Part shown: positions 1 to 6,496 of the stretch, in pieces
Numbering within the stretch: the first letter of the stretch is position 1
Layout of the letters: each line of letters starts with the position of its first letter
DNA from: Acidobacteriota bacterium
GTDB taxonomy: Bacteria > Acidobacteriota > Terriglobia > Acidiferrales > UBA7541
DNA length: 34,254 bases
Assembly (NCBI GenBank): GCA_003224235.1
Contig: QHYU01000024.1
Location: 1-34,254, forward strand
Direction of reading: 5' to 3'
Program-made: the position numbers and the translations under genes
Notes under the pieces: model-generated
The model's input: the letters and a program-made list of their open reading frames with translations, nothing else
Told to the model about the DNA's origin: nothing
Databases searched by the model: none

Positions 1-133
1 CGTGGCGAAAATCGACGCCTTCGTTCAGAGCTCCAACGCCAGCGCTCGGCCCTTTGTGTGGACCGCGACGGCAGACTCGATCTTCGCTAAAGTGCAAAGA
101 CTATGTGAACGTATTTCCGGGACAGGACACTAG
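1..133 (+). CDS. IS630-family transposase, C-terminal end (cut by window edge)
   Basis: The reading frame that starts at base 2 is open from the window edge to a TAG at 131-133 and encodes 43 residues. They include PFVWTATADSI followed by a basic Lys/Arg/Cys helix and a short tail, SGTGH. A pattern of PF-W-T-A then I-K then a C-terminal His is typical of the tail of IS630-type (DDE, Tc1/mariner-like) transposases, which cut and paste at TA dinucleotides. The catalytic DDE core lies outside the window, so completeness cannot be judged. The sequence after the stop is lower in GC than the housekeeping genes, consistent with accessory DNA. The family call rests on motif memory only. Confidence 0.7.
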   Translation, partial: VAKIDAFVQSSNASARPFVWTATADSIFAKVQRLCERISGTGH

Positions 134-354
134 GTGTCGGAGATAGAGTCCTCATCATTCCCGAGAATAAAGAAGAGTCCAGTTCGTGCGCCTTGTGGAC
201 TCTAAAGGGAAAATTGCTGGGTACGTTCACATTGTCGGCCCATCCAATTCCGGAGTGGTGGAGGACGCCACATCTAGTGGTTTCTTCAATCAATAACCTG
301 GAAACGGATCGAGATGGAAAAGTTATCTTAACTTTGGACACCGTAGAAATCTGA
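109..354 (+). pseudogene. Decayed ORF just after the transposase (unrecognised)
   Basis: A plus-strand frame stays open from 109 to a TGA at 352-354 (about 81 codons) with no credible start codon. The predicted product has ordinary composition, with stretches such as VGDRVLIIPENKEES and DGKVILTLDTVEI that read like beta-rich real protein. It overlaps the transposase end in another frame. The simplest reading is the 3' remainder of a gene interrupted by the insertion sequence. It could equally be chance, since the opposite strand is also open here. I do not recognise the family. Confidence 0.22.
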
Positions 355-522
355 GTTAACAGAATGATGACGGCAAATACGAGAATGTCGAGGCACACGT
401 CAGGCTACATGACGGGGTTTGCCCTCCCCCTCGCTACCGCGAGGTCTCCCTCTCCCGGCCGTCTTTATCTTTGTGCGTAGCGAGTTCTCATTCGGCACTA
501 GCGCTGCCCGCCGACAGAGTCG

Positions 523-595
523 GTAGCACAGCCACTCTTGGCTGCACCCATATGCCATTCCAAGCGCAGCGCACAGGCAGGAGTGCCTGTGCTAC
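523..595. repeat. Composite intergenic repeat, module A (copy 1)
   Basis: Outer arms GTAGCACAG (523-531) and CTGTGCTAC (587-595) are perfect inverted repeats. Each arm carries its own small hairpin: GCCA-ctct-TGGC on the left and GGCA-ggag-TGCC on the right. The unit recurs at 3591-3655 with the same arms. It lies between genes and has no coding signal, so it is best read as a dispersed palindromic (REP/MITE-like) element. Confidence 0.75.
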
Positions 596-600
596 GCGTT

Positions 601-720
601 CGCGACGACAGAGAGATTTCTCGGCCCGACGCGCGCCGGCGGGCCTCGAAATGACAAAGGAAAGCGAGAGAGAGCCTAGGTTTTGCTGGTTTGCGGCACG
701 ACTGAAGTCGAGCCCTGACG
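601..720. repeat. Composite intergenic repeat, modules B+C (copy 1)
   Basis: This segment starts CGCGACGACAGAGAGATTTC, runs through CCTCGAAATGACAAAGG and ends with the ACTGAAGTCG module followed by CCCTGACG. Near-identical copies lie at 1803-1918 and 3661-3770, and the end module alone recurs near 6402-6431. Copies 1 and 3 directly follow module A. From 720 to the hicA stop at 1018 there is no gene, only further palindromic modules and a purine-rich GGAAGTTGGAGG-type run at about 955-1015. Confidence 0.75.
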
Positions 721-846
721 AGCCGTGCCGTGACAAGATCCAGAACATTTATCAGATGAGGGTTGCCTTCTTTTGTCGGAGCTGAAGCTAAGACCCCCTG
801 GTGAAGAGGTGGAGCGGAACAAGGGATATGGGCGGGGAGGCGGGGA

Positions 847-863
847 GCCGGCAAGATGCCGGC
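847..863. repeat. Short palindromic repeat (GCCGGCA-aga-TGCCGGC)
   Basis: A perfect 7-bp stem with a 3-nt loop is followed by GGTACC. A related GTAGCGCCGGC hairpin unit occurs after valS at 15851. It has no T-tract, so it is more likely a dispersed repeat unit than a terminator. Confidence 0.5.
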
Positions 864-873
864 GGTACCGAAC

Positions 874-940
874 GGCCCACCCTCGCTCCCTCGCGCCCGC
901 CTCGGCGGGCTCGGGCCAAGTGCGCGAGGATGGGGCACCC
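874..940. repeat. GC-rich inverted repeat with nested GCCCGCC palindrome
   Basis: The left arm begins GGCCCACCCTCGC and the right arm reads GCGAGGATGGGGCACCC. A second palindrome, GCCCGCC-tc-GGCGGGC (895-910), sits in the loop. A shorter copy of the outer element is at 1761-1792, and the inner palindrome resembles those at 13080-13097 and 26643-26666. This is nested modular repeat DNA with no coding potential seen. Confidence 0.6.
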
Positions 941-1017
941 CCAGGGATTAGAGGTTGGAAGTTGGAGGCTGGAGGCTGAAGGGCGGAGGCACATGTTGGA
1001 AGTTGAAGGTTGGGGAT

Positions 1018-1266
1018 CTACTTGTTGAAGACCTCCTCGGCCAGCCTGCTGCGATCGATTTCCAGGTAAGAGGCCACGTCAGTCAGGATGGCGTGCAGGG
1101 TTCCCACTTTCAGTGGCTTGTGGGCGGGAATGGTGATGTGGTGTTCGCTGCCTTTCATCTGGGAAGTCAGGCGTAGGTGACTACCCGCTTGTCTTGTGAT
1201 TTCGTAGCCGTAGCGTCGAAGAAGCGCCGCGAGTTCCTCTCCGCTAATGTCCCGGGGGAGCTTCAA
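1018..1266 (-). CDS. hicA: HicA-type mRNA interferase toxin
   Basis: This 82-residue protein has the double-stranded-RNA-binding-like fold expected of HicA (YcfA) toxins. It carries LRRYGYEITRQAGSHLRL, with the catalytic-type Gly-Ser-His near residue 28, and then ITIPAHKPLKVGTLHAIL. Toxins of this family cleave mRNA and are held inactive by HicB. The start ATG (1264-1266) overlaps the upstream gene's stop (1263-1265) as ATGA, so translation is probably coupled. The length fits the family. Here the antitoxin is translated first, the reverse of the textbook hicAB order but common in genomes. No degradation is visible. Confidence 0.88.
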   Translation of the reverse strand: MKLPRDISGEELAALLRRYGYEITRQAGSHLRLTSQMKGSEHHITIPAHKPLKVGTLHAILTDVASYLEIDRSRLAEEVFNK

Positions 1267-1475
1267 ACCGGGATGACCTCATCCTTGACCAAGTGGAGCC
1301 GAATCACCCGGGGCCGTGCGTGCTCCTCGAAGTGACAGCGCACGGCATCTTGAAGCATGCTTCTGAGTTCTTCCAAGGTGTCTGCCTGGGTGTGAATCGA
1401 GTATCCGAGTGCCCGAGCCTGGTAGCCGCCTTCGGGCGACTCCTCCACCACAAAGATGATTTCGCTATCGGCCAT
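1263..1475 (-). CDS. hicB: HicB-type antitoxin (short form)
   Basis: This 70-residue protein reads FVVEESPEGGYQARALGYSIHTQADTLEEL. That is the partial RNase H-like HicB fold, in which an E-x-PEGGY-A segment precedes a helix with T-LEEL. It neutralises the HicA toxin encoded immediately downstream with a 4-nt overlap. It ends soon after the core domain and shows no C-terminal ribbon-helix-helix or HTH DNA-binding domain, so autoregulation by itself is doubtful. A strong ribosome site, AGGAGG, sits 6 nt before the ATG on the minus strand. Confidence 0.82.
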   Translation of the reverse strand: MADSEIIFVVEESPEGGYQARALGYSIHTQADTLEELRSMLQDAVRCHFEEHARPRVIRLHLVKDEVIPV

Positions 1476-1493
1476 CTCCGGCCTCCTGCGCGC

Positions 1494-1499
1494 ATTATA
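1494..1499 (-). promoter_or_regulatory. Candidate -10 box for hicBA
   Basis: On the minus strand, TATAAT lies 18 nt upstream of the hicB ATG and just before the AGGAGG ribosome site. No convincing -35 is seen at 16-18 nt. The transcript would have a very short leader. Confidence 0.4.
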
Positions 1500-1760
1500 G
1501 CTGGTTTCGAATGTGAACAGGTGGACGGTGAACCTGCTCAGCGTGGAACTGGGGCCCCAGGCCTTCCCATCAGCTTGCAGCGGGAATCTTTGGTCCCTGC
1601 AAGCCCTTCGGGATCCGCACTTACAAAATGATTGGACTTAAGGCCTCCTGAAATCAACACCCACAAAAAACAGGGGGTTCGCCCAGGCGCACGGGAGAAG
1701 TTGCTTGGTGGTGGCCTGGTCGTAGCGAGCGCTCCTTCCGGTTGCCAGCCTGAACCAACG

Positions 1761-1792
1761 ACCCACCCTTGCTGAGCAAGGATGGGGCACCC
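1761..1792. repeat. Inverted repeat ACCCACCCTTGC / GCAAGGATGGGGCACCC
   Basis: This compact version of the element at 874-940 has arms CCCACCCTTGC and GCAAGGATGGG separated by only a few bases. It sits in the gene-free stretch 1476-2044, which otherwise holds modules B/C, a GCCGCCC hairpin and roughly 250 bases (1500-1760) where I see nothing recognisable. Confidence 0.55.
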
Positions 1793-1802
1793 GTGAGGGA
1801 TC

Positions 1803-1918
1803 TCTCTGAGAGATTTCTCGGCCCGGTGCGCGCCGGCGAGCCTCGAAATGACAAAGGAAAGCGAGAGAGAGCCTAGGTTTTGGTGGTTTACGGCACGACT
1901 GAAGTCGTGCCCTGACGA
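1803..1918. repeat. Composite intergenic repeat, modules B+C (copy 2)
   Basis: This copy lacks module A but otherwise matches 601-720 closely: GAGAGATTTCTCGGCCC, CCTCGAAATGACAAAGG, GCCTAGGTTTTG, then CGGCACGACTGAAGTCGTGCC. In this copy the terminal module is a perfect GGCACGACT-gaa-GTCGTGCC hairpin. Confidence 0.72.
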
Positions 1919-1967
1919 AGTCCTATCCTGGCGGAGCGTGCGTCTTGGAAGTTGGATGACAGGCGTT

Positions 1968-1989
1968 GCCGCCCTGAAGGGCGGCGCTA
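1968..1989. repeat. Hairpin repeat GCCGCCC-tgaa-GGGCGGC + GCTAC
   Basis: A perfect 7-bp stem with a TGAA loop is followed by GCTAC. The TGAA loop and the GCTAC tail recur in other repeat units of the window (for example near 16205), which suggests one family of hairpins with swappable stems. Confidence 0.5.
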
Positions 1990-2044
1990 CATGTGCTCCG
2001 CCGAAATGGTGGAAGATGTCGCTGCGGTTCCAGGCGGCATGGCC

Positions 2045-2509
2045 CTACCGCTTATAAACGATTTTACCGTGCAGGACTGGAAAGTCCCTGCCAAAGAACC
2101 CGCCGACGAAGCCGCCAATAGCACCCAGCAGGATCGCTCCGCCGCCGCGGGTCAGCGTCTCGGGTTTCTGACTGGCGCCCACAGCCGCGCCGACGCCACC
2201 GCCGATTGCTGCCCCGAGCGCGGCATCAGCAGCCTCGCCATGTTCGAGACGCACTTCGCGGATACTTTGGCGGTCGAAGGTGAGTTGGGACGGACCGAAA
2301 GGGATGCGATGCTCCGCGGGGAGCTCACAGACCAGTTCATCGTGTGTCGCGCGCAGAAAGAAGCACATGGTGCGAAGGCGAACCTTTACTGAGATGCGGG
2401 AGCGGGGCTTCAGGCTCTCTACCGCTCGCCAGTTTCCAGTCTGTGCCTGCGCACTCGATGTAAAGATCAGGAGCGCAAGCATGCAATGAATGATTCGTTG
2501 GTGTCGCAT
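2045..2509 (-). CDS. Secreted glycine-zipper protein, function unknown
   Basis: The 154-residue product begins with a short charged N-terminus and a hydrophobic stretch ending SSAQAQ at about residue 23, a likely Sec signal peptide with cleavage after AQA. The middle part (about 25-90) looks like a small beta domain. Residues 95-145 are Gly/Ala-rich (ALGAAIGGGVGAAVGA, then LLGAIGGFVGGFFG), a glycine-zipper pattern seen in membrane-associating envelope proteins. It lies 61 bp downstream of the GntR gene on the same strand, with a strong palindrome between, so the regulator may control it. No good Shine-Dalgarno site precedes the ATG. I do not recognise a named family. Confidence 0.68.
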   Translation of the reverse strand: MRHQRIIHCMLALLIFTSSAQAQTGNWRAVESLKPRSRISVKVRLRTMCFFLRATHDELVCELPAEHRIPFGPSQLTFDRQSIREVRLEHGEAADAALGAAIGGGVGAAVGASQKPETLTRGGGAILLGAIGGFVGGFFGRDFPVLHGKIVYKR

Positions 2510-2551
2510 GGCAGCATGCTAGCGACAGGCTCGCGGCGGCAGGTACGAATT

Positions 2552-2575
2552 TGTGACACTTTCGCAAGTGTCACA
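2552..2575. promoter_or_regulatory. Perfect 10-bp inverted repeat at the 3' end of the GntR gene
   Basis: TGTGACACTT-tcgc-AAGTGTCACA is a perfect palindrome with a 4-nt centre. It overlaps the GntR stop codon (2571-2573) and lies 43-66 bp upstream of the glycine-zipper start. TGT...ACA ends are the kind of half-site GntR-type dimers bind. The minus-strand RNA would also form a strong hairpin, but the following bases are A-rich rather than U-rich, which argues against an intrinsic terminator. Confidence 0.5.
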
Positions 2576-3497
2576 TCGAGGGGGCGAGCGGGCTGCGGAT
2601 GAACTCCTCGTAACGCCGCAGCTCCGCCAGCGAAGACTCCGAGAGCAGGGGAAACACCACGGCGCGAGACGTTTTCGGCAATTCGGCGGCGGACACAGAA
2701 TCACAGACGACTGCCGCCGTCTGCTTTAGACCTCGTTGCCAATTCGGCTTCCGAGCATCCCGAAATACCAGGCCATCCGGATGGAATCCGGCGGCGATCA
2801 GCATGGTGCGAGCCAATCGCAGAAAGTCCGGCCACCGTGACGCAATGCCGACCAACGCGCCCGAAGGAGCCGGTAACCACCCGGTGAGAGAGGAGGGTAC
2901 CGAGCGAACACGCAGCGTCAGCAACTCGGCTTCAGCCGGCAGGGCCTGCCGCACGATCCTCGCCTTGCTCGGAAGCACGGCCGGAATGGCGCCTTCGAGT
3001 GCTTCGAGGAGATGGCCGTCGTTCAAGCTGCAGCTTCGGACCGGAAGAGTCACAGCCTGCTGCATCTCCGCGGCAACGATTCGTCTCAGTTCTTCATCCG
3101 GCTCAATCAGGAGGAAATGATCGGGCGGCTGCAATTCCAGCCACTGGCGCAGACGTGAGCGCACAGTGGATAGAGGAGCGCCCAGTCTGCGCGCCGAACG
3201 GAAGAGGTTCGCAATCAACTGGTCCAGTGCGAGTGCCGGCGAGAGCGGCACATCCGATTTCGTATCCCGGACATAGACGCCGCTTCCCCGGCGGAACTCA
3301 ACCCAACGCTCCCGCTCCAGTTGCCGATATCCTGCGCTGACGGTGTTGGGATGAAGACGAAACCGTCGCGCCAGCTCTCGAGTGCTGGGCAGACGCTGCC
3401 CGGGACGCAGGTCGCTGCACAAGATGCCCAGAATGACCTGCGTTACAAGCTGCTCGCGGAGAGAAACTTCGGTTCCATGAGCGAGCCAGAGTTGCAT
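2571..3497 (-). CDS. GntR-family transcriptional regulator with an unusual C-terminal domain
   Basis: The 308-residue product has an N-terminal winged HTH at about residues 8-77. Its landmarks are LRPGQRLPSTRELARRFRLH, NTVSAGYRQLERERW and the wing RRGSGVYV, all hallmarks of GntR proteins. The remaining 220 residues do not look like FadR, HutC or aminotransferase (MocR) effector domains. They contain alternating beta/alpha stretches (HFLLIEPDEELRRIVAAEM, then TAAVVCDSV) reminiscent of a periplasmic-binding-like fold. The downstream secreted protein and the palindrome at the 3' end make local control plausible. The start has no strong ribosome site but matches the expected beginning of the domain. 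Confidence 0.82.
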   Translation of the reverse strand: MQLWLAHGTEVSLREQLVTQVILGILCSDLRPGQRLPSTRELARRFRLHPNTVSAGYRQLERERWVEFRRGSGVYVRDTKSDVPLSPALALDQLIANLFRSARRLGAPLSTVRSRLRQWLELQPPDHFLLIEPDEELRRIVAAEMQQAVTLPVRSCSLNDGHLLEALEGAIPAVLPSKARIVRQALPAEAELLTLRVRSVPSSLTGWLPAPSGALVGIASRWPDFLRLARTMLIAAGFHPDGLVFRDARKPNWQRGLKQTAAVVCDSVSAAELPKTSRAVVFPLLSESSLAELRRYEEFIRSPLAPSM

Positions 3498-3590
3498 GCC
3501 GAAGTATTCTAAGCCTTGTGGACTGCTCGGAATAGCATTCGCGTCACGAATTACGAGTCTGCCTGGGGGAACGCCCTAACCGTCGACTCT

Positions 3591-3655
3591 GTAGCACAGC
3601 CACTCTTGGCTGTGCTTCGATATTCGCAACGCACAGGCAGGAGTGCCTGTGCTAC
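3591..3655. repeat. Composite intergenic repeat, module A (copy 2)
   Basis: This has the same outer arms as copy 1 (GTAGCACAG and CTGTGCTAC) and the same internal CCACTCTTGG and GGCAGGAGTGCC hairpins, but a slightly shorter centre. Together with 523-595 it brackets the hicBA/GntR segment as a direct repeat. Confidence 0.75.
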
Positions 3656-3660
3656 GTGGC

Positions 3661-3770
3661 CGCGACGACAGAGAGATTTCTCGGCCCGACGCGGGCCTCG
3701 AAATGACAAAGGAAAGCGAGAGTGAGCCTAGGTTTTGCTGGCCCTTTACGGCACGACTGAAGCCCGCCCG
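3661..3770. repeat. Composite intergenic repeat, modules B+C (copy 3)
   Basis: This starts with the same CGCGACGACAGAGAGATTTC as copy 1, with a short internal deletion in the GACGCGGGCC part. It runs into TTTACGGCACGACTGAAG and loses the right half of module C. It ends about 25 bp before the stop of the minus-strand MoaD-like gene. Confidence 0.72.
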
Positions 3771-3794
3771 CCCTTCCGTAACCAGTGCTGGCCC

Positions 3795-4091
3795 CTAGCC
3801 GCCGGCAATCGCCCCTATGATGAGAAGGGGCTCTGCCCCCGACGCGACCGCGTCGGGCAGCGGTGCGTCCGGCAGCTCATGGGAAAGATCCTCCTCGCAG
3901 GCGAAGAACCGCAAGAACGGTCGGCGCTGTTGCGTGACCTGATCGCGGATCGTCCCGCGCAGCATCGGGTAGCAGGCCTCGAGCGCGTCGAGGACCGAGC
4001 GCTGCGTGGCCTGACCCTCGACGTCGAGCTTCACCTCGCCGTCGACGCGCGCCAGCGTCCGCAGATGTGCCGGGAGTATGACTCGGATCAT
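3795..4091 (-). CDS. MoaD/ThiS-type ubiquitin-fold sulfur carrier
   Basis: The 98-residue protein begins [14 protein letters not shown]. It contains the family pattern [20 protein letters not shown]...LRG and ends IIGAIAGG, with the terminal Gly-Gly that is adenylated and thiocarboxylated in MoaD and ThiS. The residues [16 protein letters not shown] match the middle beta strand region. Its ATG (4089-4091) overlaps the stop of the upstream beta-propeller gene as ATGA, so the two are co-translated. No MoaE, ThiG or E1-like (MoeB/ThiF) gene lies nearby, so its acceptor is unknown. It could serve molybdopterin synthesis, another sulfur transfer, or protein conjugation. Family call is firm; role is open. 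Confidence 0.85.
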   Translation of the reverse strand: MIRVILPAHLRTLARVDGEVKLDVEGQATQRSVLDALEACYPMLRGTIRDQVTQQRRPFLRFFACEEDLSHELPDAPLPDAVASGAEPLLIIGAIAGG

Positions 4092-5266
4092 GGCAGTGTT
4101 TGGACCTCGACAGAAAGCACGCCCGGAAGATCTCGGACAATGGGGGTCCAGCTGTCTCCGGCATCGGTCGACGCGTACACCTGCCCGCCGGTGGTGCCGA
4201 AATACACCCCGCACGAATCGAGCGAGTCGACGGCCATCGCGTCGCGCAAGACGTTGACGTAGCAGTCGCGTTGCGGCAGACCTTTCGTGAGCGCCTCCCA
4301 CTCGTTTCCGCCCGTGCGGCTGCGGTACACGCGCAGCTTCCCATCTGGGGGAAAGTGCTCCGAGTCGCTCTTGATGGGGACGACGTAGATAGTCTCCGGC
4401 TCGTGCGCGTGAACGTCGATCACGAACCCGAAGTCCGTCGGCAAGTTTCCGCTGACCTCTTGCCACAAATCGCCGGCGTTGTCGCTGCGCAAGACGTCCC
4501 AGTGCTTCTGCATGAACAGCACACCCGGGCGCGAGCGGTGCATCGCGATGCGGTGTACGCAGTGGCCGACTTCGGCAGTCGGGTCGGGGATGTATTCGGA
4601 CTTCAGTCCACGGTTGATTGGCCGCCATGTCTTGCCGGTGTCGTCGCTGCGGAACGCGCCCGCAGCCGAGATGGCGATGAAGATCCGGCCGGGGTCGCTC
4701 GGATCCAGAAGGATCGTGTGCAGGCACATCCCACCGGCACCTGGCTGCCAGCGGGGCCCCGAGCCGTGGCCGCGCAGTCCGGCGAGTTCCTGCCAGGTCT
4801 GTCCGCCGTCGGTCGAGCGGAACAAAGCCGCGTCTTCAACCCCGGCGTAGACTGTGTCCGGATCGGTGAGCGACGGTTCAAGATGCCAGACTCGCTTGAA
4901 CTCCCAGGGGTGCTGCGTGCCGTCGTACCACTGATGCGTGGTGATGGGTTTGCCGGTTTCAGGAGAAGTGTCGTAGACGAATTTGTTGCTCGCGCCAGCA
5001 GGCATGCTGCCTGGCGCGGGTGTCGTCTCGCCTCCGGGCGCCTCCCACGTATTGCCGCCGTCGTTTGAGCGCTGGATGATCTGCCCGAACCAGCCGCTGC
5101 ACTGCGAAGCATACAGCCGGTTCGGGTCAGCGGGAGACCCCTTGACGTGGTAGATCTCCCAGCCCGCAAAATGGGGGCCACTGACCTCCCACCGTTCGCG
5201 CTTTGCGTCCGACGTCAGGACGAACGCGCCCTTGCGCGTGCCAACCAGTACTCGTACCTTGCTCAT
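4088..5266 (-). CDS. BNR/Asp-box beta-propeller protein (sialidase-like fold)
   Basis: The 392-residue product has at least five Asp-box motifs of the S-x-D-x-G-x-x-W type: SNDGGNTW (near 69), STDGGQTW (near 151), SDDTGKTW (near 208), SDNAGDLW (near 264) and STDAGDSW (near 370). Each closes a propeller blade, as in sialidases and in YCF48-like assembly factors. There is no signal peptide ([17 protein letters not shown]), so the protein is probably cytoplasmic, and the sialidase Arg triad is not evident. AGGAGG sits 8 nt before the ATG. It is translationally coupled to the ubiquitin-fold gene downstream, an association I recall from other bacteria. Enzyme activity is not supported; a scaffold or binding role is equally likely. 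Confidence 0.85.
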   Translation of the reverse strand: MSKVRVLVGTRKGAFVLTSDAKRERWEVSGPHFAGWEIYHVKGSPADPNRLYASQCSGWFGQIIQRSNDGGNTWEAPGGETTPAPGSMPAGASNKFVYDTSPETGKPITTHQWYDGTQHPWEFKRVWHLEPSLTDPDTVYAGVEDAALFRSTDGGQTWQELAGLRGHGSGPRWQPGAGGMCLHTILLDPSDPGRIFIAISAAGAFRSDDTGKTWRPINRGLKSEYIPDPTAEVGHCVHRIAMHRSRPGVLFMQKHWDVLRSDNAGDLWQEVSGNLPTDFGFVIDVHAHEPETIYVVPIKSDSEHFPPDGKLRVYRSRTGGNEWEALTKGLPQRDCYVNVLRDAMAVDSLDSCGVYFGTTGGQVYASTDAGDSWTPIVRDLPGVLSVEVQTLP

Positions 5267-5358
5267 CTCTCACTCCTCCTGTGCTTCGCGTATGTACTCA
5301 TTCAGGTGATCGAAACTCTCCGTGCAGAACGGCCCACCATACTACACCCACTCGCAGG

Positions 5359-5754
5359 CTAACTTCGCAGAGGAACGAGCGCGCGCAGCCGGTCATCGCG
5401 CAAGTACAGCCCTGCCCAGACCAGCACGCCAAAAATGACCGGAAAGTAGAACGGTTCGCCGACGCGCACGTGGGTAGCCGTTGCGCCGCCAAGATAGGCT
5501 GTCATCAAGATCGCACCAAGAACGGAAGTACGCGGAATCACGTAGACGACAGTACAGGCGAGTTCGAGGATCCCGATGCGGAGAGCGAGGCTCTCAGGAT
5601 ATCCCAAGTGAGCGAATGCCTGCACGACAGGCGCCGGCTTCACCAATTTCATGGCGCCGCTGAAGAGCAGCAACAGCACCGGTAGCGCGCTAATGATACG
5701 TCCGGCCCAGAGCATCTTCTTCGAGACCGGAGCCGTTTGAGTAGCCGATTGCAT
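5359..5754 (-). CDS. DoxX-like integral membrane protein
   Basis: The 131-residue product has about four hydrophobic segments, at roughly 14-34, 50-75, 78-97 and 103-120. Its features (SGAMKLVKP near the first segment, HLGYPESLALRIGILELAC in the middle) are typical of the DoxX/DoxX-like group. Members often accompany redox- or thiol-stress regulators, and their biochemical role is poorly defined. A good ribosome site, GGGAGGAA, precedes the ATG. It is divergent from an HxlR-type regulator 108 bp away and 92 bp upstream of the propeller gene on the same strand, so it may head a three-gene operon. Confidence 0.8.
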   Translation of the reverse strand: MQSATQTAPVSKKMLWAGRIISALPVLLLLFSGAMKLVKPAPVVQAFAHLGYPESLALRIGILELACTVVYVIPRTSVLGAILMTAYLGGATATHVRVGEPFYFPVIFGVLVWAGLYLRDDRLRALVPLRS

Positions 5755-5823
5755 GAATTCTTCCTCCCGATGTATGGCGAACCAATGAGTGAGAAGTCCG
5801 CCGGGGTGAAACTATGCCATCTT

Positions 5824-5840
5824 ACTTGTGAAATGCAAGT
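5824..5840. promoter_or_regulatory. Candidate HxlR operator between doxX-like and hxlR genes
   Basis: ACTTG-tgaaatg-CAAGT is a perfect 5-bp inverted repeat in the 108-bp divergent intergenic region. It lies just upstream of a TATGCT -10-like element (5846-5851) for the plus-strand regulator. On the other strand it overlaps a TTGCAT -35-like element for the doxX-like gene. That position suits repression of both directions. Confidence 0.45.
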
Positions 5841-5862
5841 GAAAATATGCTAGTGTGGAAAT

Positions 5863-6300
5863 ATGCCGCAGAAGAGGCCGAGTCCAAAGCGGCGGTCGGG
5901 GTGTCCGCTGAACGCTTCCGTGGAGATTCTGGGCGATCGCTGGTCGTTGCTGATTATCCGCGACATGATGCTGCGAGGATCCCGAACCTACAAGGAATTC
6001 CTGGAGTCCTATGAAGGAATCGCGACGAACATATTGGCGGATCGCTTGGGTAAGCTGGAAGCTCATGGAATCGTTACCGCGGAACGAGACCCATCGGACG
6101 GGCGAAAGCTGATTTACTTGCTCACAGCCAAAGGAATCGGTCTTGCACCGGTGCTCACGGAAATGGTCCTGTGGGCAGCCGCGCACGAAGATACCGGTAA
6201 TCAAGCGCTTGTCCGGCAAATGCAAAAGGACAAGGAGCAATTTCTGGCTGCAGTGCGACAACGCTGGGCCGAAAAGACAATCCGTTCAATGGCTAACTAA
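5863..6300 (+). CDS. HxlR-family winged-helix regulator
   Basis: The 145-residue protein contains the HxlR signature: CPLNASVEILGDRWSLLIIRDM (from residue 14) with a Cys at the start, then FLESYEGIATNILADRLGKLEAHGIV and the wing ERDPSDGRKLIYLLTAKG. Family members sense redox or electrophile stress, commonly through that N-terminal Cys, and often repress a divergent oxidoreductase or DoxX gene, as here. The N-terminus is basic (PQKRPSPKRRSG). The leader is short, with only a weak GGAA ribosome site. Family call is firm; signal and targets are inferred. Confidence 0.9.
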   Translation: MPQKRPSPKRRSGCPLNASVEILGDRWSLLIIRDMMLRGSRTYKEFLESYEGIATNILADRLGKLEAHGIVTAERDPSDGRKLIYLLTAKGIGLAPVLTEMVLWAAAHEDTGNQALVRQMQKDKEQFLAAVRQRWAEKTIRSMAN

Positions 6301-6401
6301 GTCCGAGCGGGAGTCCTCGCAGGTGGATGGGATGACCCTTACCGCGGACGAAAGTTCTCGGCCCGTTTCCGTACGCTGCATGGTGGTCCCCTGGTCACTT
6401 T

Positions 6402-6431
6402 GGCGCCCGACTGAAGTCGTGCCCTGACGAA
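6402..6431. repeat. Partial module C of the composite repeat
   Basis: CCGACTGAAGTCGTGCCCTGACGAA matches the last module of the element at 1803-1918. It lies directly before the longest possible rsmB reading frame (GTG at 6434). That argues that the longer N-terminus is repeat-derived and that the true start lies further in. Confidence 0.55.
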
Positions 6432-6496
6432 CGGTGCTGCGACGGGGTCAGAGAGCGGCTATGCGCGGAGCTTCTTCTATGGTTTCATCTGAGGGC

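Noticed and set aside
895-915. Possible rho-independent terminator at the GCCCGCC palindrome
   Set aside because: No T-run on either side, and the palindrome recurs elsewhere, including in coding DNA, so a dispersed repeat is the better reading.
523-3770. CRISPR array
   Set aside because: The repeats are long, palindromic and kilobases apart, with no regular short spacers and no cas genes.
3795-4727. 310-codon frame covering the MoaD-like gene and part of the propeller
   Set aside because: Its first 212 codons are the antisense-free shadow of the propeller gene in another frame. Only the last 98 codons, from the ATG at 4089-4091, are MoaD-like.
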